DNA of 64,000 nt from an uncultured Oscillospiraceae bacterium (GCA_949878425.1 CATLAL010000005.1:1-64000), one strand, 5' to 3'. Counted from the first letter of the stretch, positions 22,778 to 33,170 are shown. Translations and numbers: made by a program. Notes: a model not told the origin generated them from the letters alone.

Positions 22778-25387
22778 ATGAACTTTGATCAGTATACCCA
22801 GAACGCCCAGCAGGCGGTGGCGGACAGCCAGTCCATCGCCATAGAGAACGGCCAGCAGCAGCTGGAGGGGGAGCACCTGCATCTGGCGCTGCTGCGCCAG
22901 CGGGACGGCCTGGTGCCCCGGCTTCTGACCTACATGGGTCTGGACGTGGAGACGCTGGCTGGGGAGGTCCAGCGGGAGATCGACCGCCTGCCCAAGGTCA
23001 CCGGTGCCGGCGCGGACCAGCTCTACGCCAGCCGGCGCTTCAGCCAGCTGCTGCTGGCGGCGGAGCGCCTGGCCCAGCAGTTCAAGGATGAGTACGTGTC
23101 CGTGGAGCACCTGTATCTGGCCCTGGTGGGAGAGAGCGGCGCCCCCAGCGGGAAGCTCTTCCGCCGGTACGGCGTTGACCAGGAGAAGATTCTACAGGCC
23201 CTGACCAAGATCCGGGGCAGCGCCCGGGTCACCAGCCAGAACCCGGAGGAGAGCTACGAGGCCCTGACCAAGTACGGCCGGGACCTGGTGGAGATGGCCC
23301 GCCAGGGAAAGCTGGACCCGGTGATCGGCCGGGACGCGGAGATCCGCCACACCATCCAGATCCTCAGCCGCAAGACCAAGAACAACCCGGTCCTCATCGG
23401 TGAACCCGGCGTGGGCAAGACGGCGGTGGTGGAGGGTCTGGCCCAGCGGATCTTAAACGGGGACGTGCCGGAGGGGCTCAAGGACAAGACCATCTTCGCC
23501 CTGGACATGGGGTCCCTCATCGCCGGGGCCAAGTACCGGGGGGAGTTCGAGGAGCGGCTGAAGGCCGTCCTGGGCGAGGTGGAGAAGAGCGAGGGCCGCA
23601 TCCTCCTCTTTATCGACGAGCTCCACAACATCGTGGGCGCGGGCCGCACCGAGGGCAGCATGGACGCGGGGAACCTCCTCAAGCCCAAGCTGGCCCGGGG
23701 GGAGCTCCACTGCATCGGCGCCACCACCCTGGACGAGTACCGCAAGTATATTGAGAAGGACGCCGCCCTGGAGCGCCGGTTCCAAAAGGTGCTCGTTGAC
23801 CAGCCCACGGTGGAGGACACCATCTCCATTCTCCGGGGGCTGAAGGAGCGCTTTGAGATTCACCACGGCGTGCGGATTACGGATGCCGCCCTCATCGCCT
23901 GCGCAACCCTCTCCGACCGGTATATTACGGACCGGTTCCTGCCGGATAAGGCCATTGACCTGATGGACGAGGCGGCCAGCAAGATCCGCATGGAGATCGA
24001 CAGCCTTCCGGCGGAGCTGGACGAGACGGAGCGCAAGATCATGCAGCTGGAGATCGAGAAGCAGGCCCTGGGCAAGGAGGAGGACCCGGGCTCCAAGGCC
24101 CGGCTCGGCCACATCGACAGCGAGCTGGCGGAGCTGAAGGCCAGAAACGACGCCATGCGGGCTCAGTGGGAGACGGAAAAGCAGTCCATTGCCGGGGTAA
24201 AGCGCATCAAACAGGAGATTGAGGACACCCGCCATCAGATGGAGGAGGCGGAGCGGGGCTACGACCTGGAGCGGATGGCCAAGCTCAAATACGAGACCCT
24301 CCCCAATCTGGAGAAGCAGCTGGAGGAGGAGCGGCAGCGGGTGGACGCCGGGAAGGATGAGCACCTGCTCAAGGAGGAGGTGACGGAGGAGGAGATCGCC
24401 GGCGTGGTGAGCAAGTGGACCGGCATCCCGGTGAGCAAGCTGGTGGAGTCGGAGAAGGAGAAGCTGCTGCATTTGCCAGAGATCCTCCACCGGCGGGTGA
24501 TCGGCCAGGACGAGGCGGTCTCCGCCGTCAGCGAGGCCATCCTCCGGGGCCGGGCAGGCCTGAAGGACGCCAGCCGGCCTATCGGATCCTTCATCTTCCT
24601 GGGCCCCACCGGCGTGGGCAAGACGGAGCTGGCCAAGACCCTGGCCGCCGCCCTCTTTGACGACGAGCGGAACATGGTGCGTATCGACATGTCGGAGTAT
24701 ATGGAGAAGCACGCGGTCAGCCGCCTGGTGGGGGCGCCTCCGGGCTACGTGGGCTACGACGAGGGGGGCCAGCTGACAGAGGCGGTCCGCCGCAAGCCCT
24801 ACAGCGTGGTCCTCTTCGACGAGATCGAGAAGGCCCACCCGGACGTGTTCAACATCCTGCTCCAGCTGCTGGACGACGGGCGGCTGACGGACAACCAGGG
24901 CCGCACGGTGGACTTTAAAAACACCATTATCATCATGACCAGCAACATCGGCAGCGCCTTCCTCACGGAGAACATCCGCTCCGACGGGTCCATCGACCAG
25001 GCGGTCAAGGACCAGGTGCGCCAGGAGCTGGACAAGTACTTCCGGCCGGAGTTCATCAACCGGGTGGACGACATTGTGGTATTCTCCCCTCTGACGGAGG
25101 GGCAGATCGCCGGCATCATCGACATTGCCATGGAGTCCGTCTCCCGCCGCCTGGAGGACCGGGACATCCGTCTGAATCTGACGGAGGAGGCCCGGCGGTT
25201 CATCGCCCGAGCCAGCTACACGCCGGCCTACGGCGCCCGGCCTGTGAAGCGGTACCTGCAAAAGTACGTGGAGACGGAGCTGGCCTCCATGCTCATCCGG
25301 GGGACCCTCTCCGACGGCCAGCAGGTGAGCGTGGACAGCGACGGGGAGAAGCTCACCTTCCAGACGGCGGAGCCAGTGGGCGTATAA
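22778..25387 (+). CDS. clpB: ClpB disaggregase (Hsp100)
   Basis: An 869-residue AAA+ chaperone that, with DnaK, extracts proteins from aggregates. N-domain (about 1-150), AAA1 with Walker A GEPGVGKT at about 208-215, the coiled-coil middle domain at about 400-530 ([20 protein letters not shown] onward), AAA2 with GPTGVGKT at about 609-616, and the C-terminal domain. There is no ClpP-binding IGF/L loop, as expected for ClpB. The start is ATG 22778 with AAGGAGG at 22763-22769; an in-frame extension to 22661 overlaps CIRCE and the promoter and is rejected. Controlled by CIRCE. Confidence 0.96.
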   Translation: MNFDQYTQNAQQAVADSQSIAIENGQQQLEGEHLHLALLRQRDGLVPRLLTYMGLDVETLAGEVQREIDRLPKVTGAGADQLYASRRFSQLLLAAERLAQQFKDEYVSVEHLYLALVGESGAPSGKLFRRYGVDQEKILQALTKIRGSARVTSQNPEESYEALTKYGRDLVEMARQGKLDPVIGRDAEIRHTIQILSRKTKNNPVLIGEPGVGKTAVVEGLAQRILNGDVPEGLKDKTIFALDMGSLIAGAKYRGEFEERLKAVLGEVEKSEGRILLFIDELHNIVGAGRTEGSMDAGNLLKPKLARGELHCIGATTLDEYRKYIEKDAALERRFQKVLVDQPTVEDTISILRGLKERFEIHHGVRITDAALIACATLSDRYITDRFLPDKAIDLMDEAASKIRMEIDSLPAELDETERKIMQLEIEKQALGKEEDPGSKARLGHIDSELAELKARNDAMRAQWETEKQSIAGVKRIKQEIEDTRHQMEEAERGYDLERMAKLKYETLPNLEKQLEEERQRVDAGKDEHLLKEEVTEEEIAGVVSKWTGIPVSKLVESEKEKLLHLPEILHRRVIGQDEAVSAVSEAILRGRAGLKDASRPIGSFIFLGPTGVGKTELAKTLAAALFDDERNMVRIDMSEYMEKHAVSRLVGAPPGYVGYDEGGQLTEAVRRKPYSVVLFDEIEKAHPDVFNILLQLLDDGRLTDNQGRTVDFKNTIIIMTSNIGSAFLTENIRSDGSIDQAVKDQVRQELDKYFRPEFINRVDDIVVFSPLTEGQIAGIIDIAMESVSRRLEDRDIRLNLTEEARRFIARASYTPAYGARPVKRYLQKYVETELASMLIRGTLSDGQQVSVDSDGEKLTFQTAEPVGV

Positions 25388-25390
25388 GAA

Positions 25391-25543
25391 CCTGTTCAGC
25401 ATCTCTCCGCGCACGTCTTGACGGCGTATTTTCTGTCCTGCCGGGTTAAAAAGTCTTGAAATGCGTCAAGTATTCCTGCGATTTTTGCCTTGCAGGACAA
25501 AAAATCCGCTGGCCAATCCGCACACGCTGAGATGCTGAACAGG
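25391..25543. repeat. Structured intergenic repeat, copy A
   Basis: Ends CCTGTTCAGCATCTC (25391-25405) and GAGATGCTGAACAGG (25529-25543) are perfectly complementary. The interior holds the core CTTGAAATGCGTCAAGTATT followed by CCTGCGATTTTTGCCTTGCA. The same core with different paired ends is found at 58991-59130 and, inverted, at 60542-60703. Confidence 0.75.
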
Positions 25544-25578
25544 CTCTAAGAAAGGCGTATTCCATCGCTTTTTCGACC

Positions 25579-25620
25579 AGCGGACCGCCCCCGCCCCATA
25601 CGGGGCGGGGGCGGTCCGCT
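25579..25620. terminator. 19-bp hairpin between convergent clpB and gpr
   Basis: AGCGGACCGCCCCCGCCCC (25579-25597) pairs perfectly with 25602-25620 around ATAC. There is no clear T-tract on either strand, but its strength and its place between two convergent genes suggest a bidirectional transcription block. Confidence 0.65.
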
Positions 25621-25633
25621 GTATGCCGCCTGA

Positions 25634-26524
25634 CTATGCCAGCAGCGCCTCCAGGTCCTCCAGCGCCAGGGCGGGCTGGAGGGCCAGGTTCAGGCCGTAG
25701 CCCAGCAGCTTGGCCAGGTCCCGGATTTTCTCGTCAATGCTGTCCGGCGTGACGAAGAGCCGCCGGCCCCGCCCGCCCAGGGCGGCCGGCTCCCGCTCCT
25801 CCCCGCCGCCGGCTTCGGCCAGGATGTCCCGGGCCACGGTCTCCGCGTCCACCACCGTAGGCACGCCCACGGAGAGGACCGGCACGCCCAGAGTCTCCCG
25901 GTTCAGCGCCATGCGGTGGTTGCCCACCCCGCTGCCGGGAATGAGGCCCGTGTCCGAGAGCTGGACCGTGGAGCAGAGGCGGCCCAGCTCCCGGGCCGCC
26001 AGGGCGTCGACCACCACCACCGCCGCGGGCTGTACGTGCTCCGAGACGCCCCGGACCCACTCCGCCACCTCCAGGCCGGTGGTCCCCAGCACCCCGGCCC
26101 CCAGGGCCGCCACCGGCCGGAGCGCCGGCAGCACCTCCCCCAGGTGCCGGGTGATGAGAAGATGGTCCAGGACCCGGGGGCCCAGGGCGTCCGGGGTCAT
26201 GGCGGCGTTGCCCAGGCCGGCGACGAGGACCGCCCCCTCCTCCGGCAGCAGGGGGGAGAGCAGCTGGGCCACGGCTCCGGCAGCCCTGGCGAAGGACGCC
26301 GGGTCCCCCCGCCGCCAGGCGGCGATGTCCAGCGTCAGATAGACGCCTCTGGGTTTGCCCAGAGCCTTCTCCCCCCGCTGGTCCAGAATTTCCACCCGGG
26401 TCACCGGAAAGCCCTCCGCGGTCTCCTCCCGGGCCCGAACCCCCTCCAGGCGGGTGGTCTCCCCTGCCCGCTCCTCCCAGAGCTTTTGGGACTCCAGCGC
26501 TAAATCTGTGCGGACGGTCAGCAT
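25634..26524 (-). CDS. gpr: Germination protease GPR
   Basis: A 296-residue aspartic-type endopeptidase that degrades small acid-soluble spore proteins at germination. It has the N-terminal VRTDLALE pro-segment region resembling the SASP cleavage site, the AGLGNAAMTPDALGPRVLDH block, and VVVDALAAREL...CSTVQLSDTGLIPGSGVGNHR, which is diagnostic of GPR. The start is ATG 26524; an upstream TTG at 26554 has no better ribosome site. It shows that the organism sporulates. Convergent with clpB. Confidence 0.93.
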   Translation of the reverse strand: MLTVRTDLALESQKLWEERAGETTRLEGVRAREETAEGFPVTRVEILDQRGEKALGKPRGVYLTLDIAAWRRGDPASFARAAGAVAQLLSPLLPEEGAVLVAGLGNAAMTPDALGPRVLDHLLITRHLGEVLPALRPVAALGAGVLGTTGLEVAEWVRGVSEHVQPAAVVVVDALAARELGRLCSTVQLSDTGLIPGSGVGNHRMALNRETLGVPVLSVGVPTVVDAETVARDILAEAGGGEEREPAALGGRGRRLFVTPDSIDEKIRDLAKLLGYGLNLALQPALALEDLEALLA

Positions 26525-26731
26525 GTTCTGATCCCTCGATTCCGTTCGTTTCAACGGCGGACAGCCTGTTTCCCGATCCCTCCGCCGCTGGGTCTAGTCT
26601 GTCCGGCGAAGCCGGAAATATGTGGGCCGCCTAACGCCAGACCCTGATGATTGCTATAAGCTTTGCCAATTTTTAACTGCGGTCACTATAAAAAATTCAC
26701 TGCATTGCCGGTTGAAAGCATCCAACAGTCC

Positions 26732-26773
26732 AAGAGGAGAGCGGGAGGCGCATGCGCCTCCCGCTCTCCTCTT
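26732..26773. terminator. 42-base perfect palindrome
   Basis: From AAGAGGAGAGCGGGAGGCGC at 26732 the sequence is perfectly self-complementary to 26773; on the plus strand TTTTG follows. It looks like a strong terminator for a short plus-strand transcript (possible promoter TTGCCA 26663-26668 / TATAAA 26687-26692). The rest of 26525-26793 contains no gene. Confidence 0.65.
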
Positions 26774-26793
26774 TTGAAAATAAGGAAGATTGG

Positions 26794-26880
26794 ATGAAAA
26801 AGAAGTACGTTGTCCCTTGCAACTATAAGATTACCGGAAAGGTGTTAAGAATACCAGCAGAATTTGTTACAAAAGTCTAA
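26794..26880 (+). CDS. Possible 28-residue small protein
   Basis: ATG 26794 with an AAGGAAG ribosome site ten bases upstream opens a 28-codon frame, MKKKYVVPCNYKITGKVLRI... ending at TAA 26880. It is basic, AT-richer than its surroundings, and directly follows a strong palindrome. No family is recognised. It is convergent with the membrane-protein gene ending at 26889. Confidence 0.35.
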   Translation: MKKKYVVPCNYKITGKVLRIPAEFVTKV

Positions 26881-26888
26881 AATCTTTT

Positions 26889-28613
26889 CTAGCGCAGCTC
26901 CAGGGAGAGGGCGGTGAGGATGCTGTCCTCCCCGGGCTGGTAGAGGATGGACACCTGGTCCCCCTCGCTGAGGATCACCGTCAGGGGGGCATCTGCGGCG
27001 CTGATGGAGTAGAAGGCGCTGCTGCCGATGAGGCGGATGAAGTAGACGCTGTTGCCGTTCAGGACCGCGGAGCGGATCTCCGCCACCGTGCCCTCCACGG
27101 ACTCCGTACCGGAGAGGGCGGCGCTGCCGTCCACAATGCCGTTCTGGCTGAGCATGGCCAGGTAGTTCTGCTCGCACTCCGCCACCGTGTCGCCGGTGGC
27201 CACGATCTGGTACTGCTGGACGTTGACCATGGCGTACTTCTTCACCAGCTGGGCGTTGTCCTTCATGGCCATGAAGTAGGTGGGCTGGCCGCCGGTGTTC
27301 AGCAGCAGGGGGAAGGTGGCCACATACTTCAGGTGCTGGAGCTCGCCCTCGGCGCTGTCCATGGCGGAGTACTCCGTGGCCCCGGCGCAGGAGTAGAAGT
27401 GGCTCTCCTTGGTCCGCTGGTTGGTGAGGAGGAAGCCGATATTGGACTGGTCGCCGCCGGTGGAGGTGACGCCGGTGTAGGCCCACACGTCGTCCCCCAG
27501 GGCCAGGTAGTTGTACCCCTCGGTGGTGACGGTGACGTCCCGCTGACCGAACAGGGAGTTGAAAAAGCCGTTGTGGTACATGCCGTAGTAGTCGTACTGC
27601 TGCATGATGAGCCCCGCGGAGTAGAGGTTGTCCACCCAGGGGGGGACCTCCTCGTAGTACTGGCACTCCCCATTGATGGCGTTGACCAGCACGGCGCCCT
27701 TTACGTCCGTGCCGCCGAAGAGGCCGATGGTCTTTACCAGACGGGGGCAGATCCAGTAGGGCACGCCCTCCTCGTTGATCTCCATCACCGGCTGGCTGAA
27801 CATATAGGTGGGGTAGTGGAAGCGGAGGTGGCGGTAGAGGTTGCGGCCGAAGTGCTCCTCTGTGGTGTACTTGATGCCCTCCTCCAGCCGCACCAGCTCC
27901 ACGTTCTGGGTGACCATGTCGATGATCAGGTAGGCGGGCAGGCCCTCGGAGCGGTTGGTGAACCACTTAATGAGGTCCATATACCGCAGGGTGGCGATCC
28001 GCACGGGCCGGCCCCTGTAGTTGATCTGGGTGTAGTCCTCCACCACGTCGAACTGGCTGACCATGTCGCTGAGCTCCCCCAGCTTCCGGTCCCCCAGACG
28101 CTCGGCGGAGTCCTTGTCCAGCATGGGGATCTGGTTGTAGGAGATCTCGTCCACCTCGGCGGCGAAGTCCCCGGTCTCAATGGGCAGCAGCTGGGAGTAG
28201 CTCCTGGCCCGGAAGATGACGCTGCCCGCCAGGCTCCCCACCAGGCACAGCACCAGCATGGCCGCGGCCAGGACTACCGGGATGAGGCACTGCTTGCGCA
28301 GAAATTTGAAGTACCCCTTGACTCCTTGGCCCTGGAAGCCGGAGGTCAGAATGGCGCAGCCGCAGTAGATGATGCACAGCAGCAGCGCGAAGGAGTAGAA
28401 GTCCGGGGCCTGGAGGTTGATGGGCGGAAGGTTGATGTAGAAATAGACGAGCCCCACCGCCAGGGTCACGCCCAGGTTGATGAGCACCCGGGCCGCCGGA
28501 CTGCGGACCGCCTTGCGGGGCTTCTTGGGCTTTTGCGGGGGCTTCTGGGAGGGCGCGCCGCTGTTGAAGTTCTCCCAGTTGAAGCCGCCGGCGTCGGTAC
28601 CGGAAAATGCCAT
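26889..28613 (-). CDS. Unrecognised multi-pass membrane protein with large extracytoplasmic domain
   Basis: A 574-residue protein. A Pro/Lys-rich cytoplasmic N-terminus (about 1-42, PPQKPKKPRK) is followed by three predicted membrane helices (about 44-66, 70-92, 112-136) and a roughly 430-residue outside domain with many aromatic residues (YWICPRLVKTIGLFGGTDVK, YNYLALGDDVWAYTGVTS). The start is ATG 28613 behind GAAAGGAG; the longer frame to 28802 runs through hairpin repeats and is rejected. Similar hypothetical proteins occur in Clostridia as far as I recall, but I cannot name a family or function. Flanked by clpC and gpr, with no operon partner. Confidence 0.7.
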   Translation of the reverse strand: MAFSGTDAGGFNWENFNSGAPSQKPPQKPKKPRKAVRSPAARVLINLGVTLAVGLVYFYINLPPINLQAPDFYSFALLLCIIYCGCAILTSGFQGQGVKGYFKFLRKQCLIPVVLAAAMLVLCLVGSLAGSVIFRARSYSQLLPIETGDFAAEVDEISYNQIPMLDKDSAERLGDRKLGELSDMVSQFDVVEDYTQINYRGRPVRIATLRYMDLIKWFTNRSEGLPAYLIIDMVTQNVELVRLEEGIKYTTEEHFGRNLYRHLRFHYPTYMFSQPVMEINEEGVPYWICPRLVKTIGLFGGTDVKGAVLVNAINGECQYYEEVPPWVDNLYSAGLIMQQYDYYGMYHNGFFNSLFGQRDVTVTTEGYNYLALGDDVWAYTGVTSTGGDQSNIGFLLTNQRTKESHFYSCAGATEYSAMDSAEGELQHLKYVATFPLLLNTGGQPTYFMAMKDNAQLVKKYAMVNVQQYQIVATGDTVAECEQNYLAMLSQNGIVDGSAALSGTESVEGTVAEIRSAVLNGNSVYFIRLIGSSAFYSISAADAPLTVILSEGDQVSILYQPGEDSILTALSLELR

Positions 28614-28779
28614 AGTACATGCTCCTTTCTGTCTGTGGAGGGAGGATAAATGGAGGGGGAGCTCAAGGCGATAGGCGGCCTTTGGCCGCCATAGCCCTAA
28701 GCCGGCGAAGCCCGCCTCGAATAAAATCTGCCGCCCCCGTGGGCCGGCCAAGCCGGCGTTCAGCGAACGCAGCGAGGAC

Positions 28780-28859
28780 CTTTGTGACAGCGCAGCGGTC
28801 ACAAAGGTATCGGCGGCATTGGGCTATCGATAAAGTCCAACGGACTTTATCGATAGCCC
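28780..28859. other. Two strong hairpins between clpC and the membrane protein gene
   Basis: ACCTTTGTGAC pairs with GTCACAAAGGT within 28780-28808, and an 18-base stem GGGCTATCGATAAAGTCC (28821-28838) pairs with 28842-28859 around AAC. They follow the clpC stop on the minus strand and probably act in termination or as intergenic repeats; there are no T-tracts. The rest of 28627-28892 has no gene. Confidence 0.6.
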
Positions 28860-28892
28860 GAAGGGAGCGGGGCGAACCCCGTTTCCCCTATT

Positions 28893-31421
28893 CTACTCCA
28901 TTTCCTTCTCAATAGCAAGAGCGTTTTCCCGGACGGAAAGCGCCAGGGTATCGCCGCTCTGGAAGCGGCCGGAGAGCAGGCCGTCCGCCACCGGGTCCTC
29001 CACCAGGCTGTGAAGCCGCCGCCGCAGGGGCCTGGCGCCGTCGGCGGGGCTGGAGCCCTCCCGGGCCAGGAGGTCCAAGGCTTCCTCCGACCAGCGCAGG
29101 GAGAGGCCCATAGGGCGCATTCGCTCCGCCGTCCGGTCCAGCATCCTGCGGGCGATCTCCTGCAGGTCCTCCGGCGCCAGCTGGCGAAAGACGATGGTGT
29201 CGTCAATGCGGCCCAGGAACTCGGGCTGGAAGGTCCGGCGCAGCTCGTCCCTGACGGACCGCCGGACCCGGCCCTGGCGGTCCGCCTCGCCCTCCTCCGC
29301 GCCGGAGAAGCCCAGGGGGGCGGCGTCCCGAGTGATCTGCTGGGCCCCCACGTTGCTGGTCATCACAATCACCGTGTTTTTAAAGTCCGCCCGGCGGCCG
29401 TGGCTGTCGGTGAGGCTGCCCTCCTCCAGGATTTGCAGCAGCAGGTTCCAGACCGACCGGTGGGCCTTCTCCATCTCGTCAAAGAGGACCACGCTGTAGG
29501 GCCTCTGGCGGACCTTCTCCGTCAGCTGTCCGCCGTCCTCGTGGCCCACGTAGCCGGGGGGAGAGCCCACCAGGCGGCTGGCGGCGTGGCCCTCGGCATA
29601 CTCGGACATGTCCAGGCGGATCATGGCGTCCTCCTGGCCGAAGAGGGCCTCCGCCAGAGCCCGGCAGAGCTCCGTCTTGCCCACGCCGGTGGGGCCCAGC
29701 AGGAGGAAGCTGCCGATGGGGCGGCCCGGCTCCTTGAGTCCCACCCGGCCCCGGCGGATGGCCCGGGCCACAGCGGAGACCGCCTCGTCCTGGCCCACCA
29801 CCCGGCGTTTGAGCTCCTCCTCCAGCCGCAGAAGGCGCTCCCCCTCGTCCTCGGTGATGCGCCGGACGGGGATGCCCGTCCACTCGGCGGCTACGGCGGC
29901 CACGTCCTCGCCGGTGACCGCCACCAGATCGTCGGTGCGGTCGTTGATCCAGCGGGTCCGCTCCTCCCGGAGCTGCCGGGCAAAGTCCTCCTCCACGTCC
30001 CGGAGCTTGGCGGCCTGCTCAAAGTCCTCCCCCGCGATGGCCTCCGCCTTCTCCCGGCGCACGGCCTCCAGCCGGTCCTCCAGGGCCTTCAGGCCCGGGG
30101 TCCTGGTCTCGCACTCCATGCGCACCCGGGAGCAGGCCTCGTCCATCAGGTCAATGGCCTTGTCCGGCAGGAAGCGGTCCGGCAGATACCGGCGGCTGAG
30201 CTCCACGGAGGAGCGGATGGCCTCGTCGGTAATGGACAGCTTGTGGTGGGCCTCGTACTTGTCCCGGAGGCCCAGGAGAATCTCGATGGCCGTCTCCGGG
30301 CCCGGCTCCTCCACGGTTACCGGCTGGAAGCGCCGCTCCAGGGCCGCGTCCTTCTCAATATACCGGCGGTACTCGTCCCGGGTGGTGGCCCCGATCACCC
30401 GGATCTCCGAGCGGCTGAGGGCGGGCTTGAGGATGTTGGCGGCGTCCACCGCACCCTCAGCGCTGCCGGCCCCTACGATGGTGTGGAGCTCGTCAATGAA
30501 GAGGATCACGTTGCCCATGCGGCGGATCTCCGCCAGGGCTGCCTTCACCCGCTCCTCAAACTCGCCCCGGTACTTGGTCCCCGCCAGCATGGCGGCCAGG
30601 TCGATGGAGAGGATGTTCTTCCCCGCCAGCTCCTCCGGTACATCCCCCGCCGCGATCCGCTGGGCCAGGCCCTCGGCTACGGCGGTCTTGCCCACCCCCG
30701 GCTCCCCGATGAGGACGGGATTGTTCTTCGTGCGCCGGGAGAGGATGCGGATGGTGCGGGTGATCTCCCGCTCCCGGCCGATCACCGGGTCCAGCCGGCC
30801 CTCCAGGGCCAGCACGTTGAGGCTGCGGGTAAACTGCTCCAGGGTCTTGGGGAGGGGGGCCGGATAGGCGGCGGAGCGGGGAGAGATGGCCTCCCGGGGA
30901 GAGGGGCGGCCGCCGGCACGGGCGTCCGGGTCGCCGTCCCGCGTCTCAGGGGACGGAAAGAGGGCGCCCCGGGACAGGCGCTGCACCACGCTCATACGCT
31001 GGAGCAGGGCGCTTTGCAGACGGCGGACATCCGTGCCCATGGTCTGGAGAACCCGCATGGCCATGGTGCCGTTTTCCCGGAGAATGCCCAGCAGCAGATG
31101 CTCCGTGCCCACGTAGCCGCTGCCCCGGCCCCTGGACTCCTCCACGGCGTTTTCAATCACTCGCTTGGCCCGGGGCGTCAGCCCCTGGGGCGGAGCCAGG
31201 CCCGGCAGGCCCTTGCCGATAATGCGTATAATGACGTCCCTGGCCCGCTCCTGGGTGATAGACTGCTCCGCCAGACACCGGCGGGCGGCCCCCTCCTCCT
31301 CCCGCAGCAGCCCCAGCAGCAGGTGCTCGCTGCCCACATAGCTGTGGCCCAGCTCCTCCGCCGACGCCTGGGCCAGCCGCAGGGCGTTCTGGGCCCGGGG
31401 GGTAAAGCGATTCTCGTACAT
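28893..31421 (-). CDS. clpC: ClpC-type AAA+ protease ATPase
   Basis: An 842-residue Hsp100 unfoldase partner of ClpP. Two N-terminal Clp_N repeats (about 3-145), a Pro/Gly-rich linker, AAA1 with GEPGVGKT at about 235, a UVR-like middle segment at about 450-480 (AIAGEDFEQAAKLRD), AAA2 with GPTGVGKT at about 574, and the C-terminal D2-small domain. The UVR segment distinguishes it from ClpB. The usual ctsR-mcsA-mcsB operon partners are absent; the gene stands alone and no CIRCE or CtsR box was seen upstream. Regulation is therefore not evident. Confidence 0.93.
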   Translation of the reverse strand: MYENRFTPRAQNALRLAQASAEELGHSYVGSEHLLLGLLREEEGAARRCLAEQSITQERARDVIIRIIGKGLPGLAPPQGLTPRAKRVIENAVEESRGRGSGYVGTEHLLLGILRENGTMAMRVLQTMGTDVRRLQSALLQRMSVVQRLSRGALFPSPETRDGDPDARAGGRPSPREAISPRSAAYPAPLPKTLEQFTRSLNVLALEGRLDPVIGREREITRTIRILSRRTKNNPVLIGEPGVGKTAVAEGLAQRIAAGDVPEELAGKNILSIDLAAMLAGTKYRGEFEERVKAALAEIRRMGNVILFIDELHTIVGAGSAEGAVDAANILKPALSRSEIRVIGATTRDEYRRYIEKDAALERRFQPVTVEEPGPETAIEILLGLRDKYEAHHKLSITDEAIRSSVELSRRYLPDRFLPDKAIDLMDEACSRVRMECETRTPGLKALEDRLEAVRREKAEAIAGEDFEQAAKLRDVEEDFARQLREERTRWINDRTDDLVAVTGEDVAAVAAEWTGIPVRRITEDEGERLLRLEEELKRRVVGQDEAVSAVARAIRRGRVGLKEPGRPIGSFLLLGPTGVGKTELCRALAEALFGQEDAMIRLDMSEYAEGHAASRLVGSPPGYVGHEDGGQLTEKVRQRPYSVVLFDEMEKAHRSVWNLLLQILEEGSLTDSHGRRADFKNTVIVMTSNVGAQQITRDAAPLGFSGAEEGEADRQGRVRRSVRDELRRTFQPEFLGRIDDTIVFRQLAPEDLQEIARRMLDRTAERMRPMGLSLRWSEEALDLLAREGSSPADGARPLRRRLHSLVEDPVADGLLSGRFQSGDTLALSVRENALAIEKEME

Positions 31422-31631
31422 ATCCCACCATCCTTCTATCAGTTAAGAGCAAGTCGCAGGGGCGGGGGATGCCCGCCCCTGCAAGCGAATCTCATCCATT
31501 TTGAAGCCCGCTATAGGGCCGTCATTGGGCGAGCGCCCAACAACCGGCCCGACGGCCTGGAGCCGCCATGTCTCAGTATGCCCGACCCTGCGGCTTTTAC
31601 ACATTTCTCCTGGTTTGCGCAGAATTTACCC

Positions 31632-31659
31632 TTGCTTTTTTTTCAGTTCATGTTACAAT
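31632..31659 (+). promoter_or_regulatory. Ferredoxin promoter
   Basis: TTGCTT (31632-31637), 16-base spacer, TACAAT (31654-31659); it lies 34 bp ahead of the ferredoxin ATG. The remainder of 31422-31692 has no gene. Confidence 0.6.
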
Positions 31660-31692
31660 AGGGATACCATTCTGAATAGGAGGCAATAACCT

Positions 31693-31863
31693 ATGGCACA
31701 CAAGATTTCCGACGCCTGCGTCAGCTGCGGCACCTGCGCTGAGAACTGCCCCGTGGAGGCCATTTCCCAGGGCGATACCCAGTATGTCATCGATCCCGAC
31801 ACCTGCGTGGACTGCGGCGCCTGCGCCGCCAACTGCCCCGTGGACGCCATTTCCGCTGAGTAA
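31693..31863 (+). CDS. 2[4Fe-4S] ferredoxin
   Basis: A 56-residue clostridial-type ferredoxin, MAHKISDACVSCGTCAENCP at the start. Two CxxCxxCxxxCP motifs (CVSCGTCAENCP and CVDCGACAANCP) bind two [4Fe-4S] clusters for low-potential electron transfer in the cytoplasm. AGGAGG ribosome site at 31679-31684. A single-gene unit with its own promoter and terminator. Confidence 0.97.
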   Translation: MAHKISDACVSCGTCAENCPVEAISQGDTQYVIDPDTCVDCGACAANCPVDAISAE

Positions 31864-31876
31864 GCTACATAGGGTA

Positions 31877-31906
31877 AAAATTCCCGCCCTCCGGGGCGGG
31901 AATTTT
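31877..31906 (+). terminator. Terminator of ferredoxin
   Basis: AAAATTCCCGCCC (31877-31889) pairs with GGGCGGGAATTTT (31894-31906) around TCCG, followed by ATTG. A second small hairpin (AAAAGCGGC/GCCGCTTTT) follows at about 31918-31938. Confidence 0.88.
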
Positions 31907-32100
31907 ATTGCGTGTAAGAAAAGCGGCGCAGCCGCTTTTCCGCGCGGTAAAATGCAGGACGCCGCCTCCGCCTCCCGGGGGCTGCTCCGGTTTTCTGACA
32001 TCCGCCCGCCCTATGCCGCCGGTTATTGACAGATTGACCTTTTTCCGGTATACTATAGCCCATATAAAATTTCCAGAATCATGTGGAAGGAGTAAGCGGC

Positions 32101-33156
32101 GTGAAGCAATTTGTCGGCATAAGCCCAAGAGGGAATCTGGAGGAGGCAGTCAGCGGCCTGCGCGCACCCCAGTTTATTATGCTCCTATCAAACAACAGCC
32201 AGTTCGAGGCCCACGTCAAGGAGCTGGAGCGGCGTTTTCCCGGTGTTCCCAGCATCGGCTGCATCGGCATGAGCTACCAGATAAACGTTGTGGAGAACGG
32301 CGTCAGCGTCGTCGCTTTTTACGACGGCGTGGCCGCGGCGGCCAATGTGCTGGAGCAGGCGTCCTCCATGCCGGTGAAGTACATCCAGCGCCTGGAGCGG
32401 GATATGGGGGCCGTGGGCGGCGGCGGAAAGGACACGGTGTGCATCGACTTTTGCACCGGGAACGACGCGTGCGTGCTGACCACCATCTGCACCGCCCTCC
32501 GGCAGCGGGGCATCTCCCTGGTGGGGGGCACCGGCGGCGAGGGCCGGGTCTCCGCCAACGGGCGGGTCTATCAGGACGCCGTGGCCTATGCCCTGGTCCG
32601 CAATCAGGGCGGCCGGGTGAAAACCTATAAGGAGAACATCTACCACCAGCTGGGCGATTACCGCTTCATCGCCTCGGACACGGACCGGGCCAACTACATA
32701 CTGGGCTCCCTGAACGGGAAGAGCGCCAAGCAGGTCTATAAGAGCATTCTCCACGTCAGCGACGAGGAGATTCTGACCCGCACCTTCCAGAACCCCTTCG
32801 GTAAGGTCAACGGGGACGACACCTGCATTATCTCCATCAAGGATGTCAGCGGAAACGCCCTGGCCTGCTACCGCCAGGTCAACGACTCAGACGTGCTGAT
32901 CCTCCTGGAGCTGGGGGACTACCAGGCCATTGCCCGGGAGACCATCCGGCAGATCAGCCAGGAATTTCCCCGGCGCTCGGCGGTGTTCTCGGTGAACTGC
33001 CTCTTCCGCTACAAGCTCTTCTCGGAGCGGGGCTATATGCAGACCTATCTGCGGGAGATGGCATCCCTGGGCTGCCACGCCGGCGTGGTGGGCTACGGGG
33101 AGCACTACAACAACCGCTTTGTCAACCAGTCCATGACCTGCGCGGTCTTTGAGTAA
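32101..33156 (+). CDS. FIST-domain sensory protein
   Basis: A 351-residue cytoplasmic protein with FIST_N (about 15-195; [20 protein letters not shown] and [11 protein letters not shown]) and FIST_C (about 215-335; [29 protein letters not shown]). FIST domains are thought to bind small ligands such as amino acids. The start is GTG 32101 with GGAAGGAG eight bases upstream; an earlier GTG at 32083 precedes that site. It is followed 14 bp later by a soluble chemotaxis-receptor gene, a recurring FIST-MCP pairing, so it probably supplies the sensory input. Confidence 0.88.
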   Translation: MKQFVGISPRGNLEEAVSGLRAPQFIMLLSNNSQFEAHVKELERRFPGVPSIGCIGMSYQINVVENGVSVVAFYDGVAAAANVLEQASSMPVKYIQRLERDMGAVGGGGKDTVCIDFCTGNDACVLTTICTALRQRGISLVGGTGGEGRVSANGRVYQDAVAYALVRNQGGRVKTYKENIYHQLGDYRFIASDTDRANYILGSLNGKSAKQVYKSILHVSDEEILTRTFQNPFGKVNGDDTCIISIKDVSGNALACYRQVNDSDVLILLELGDYQAIARETIRQISQEFPRRSAVFSVNCLFRYKLFSERGYMQTYLREMASLGCHAGVVGYGEHYNNRFVNQSMTCAVFE

Positions 33157-33170
33157 GGGAGGGAGAGGAC

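Noticed and set aside
29010..31661. An 883-codon plus-strand frame opposite clpC, and a similar 653-codon frame opposite clpB
   Set aside because: Low-complexity Leu/Gly/Val-rich translations are antisense shadows; the AAA+ genes on the other strand explain the open frames.
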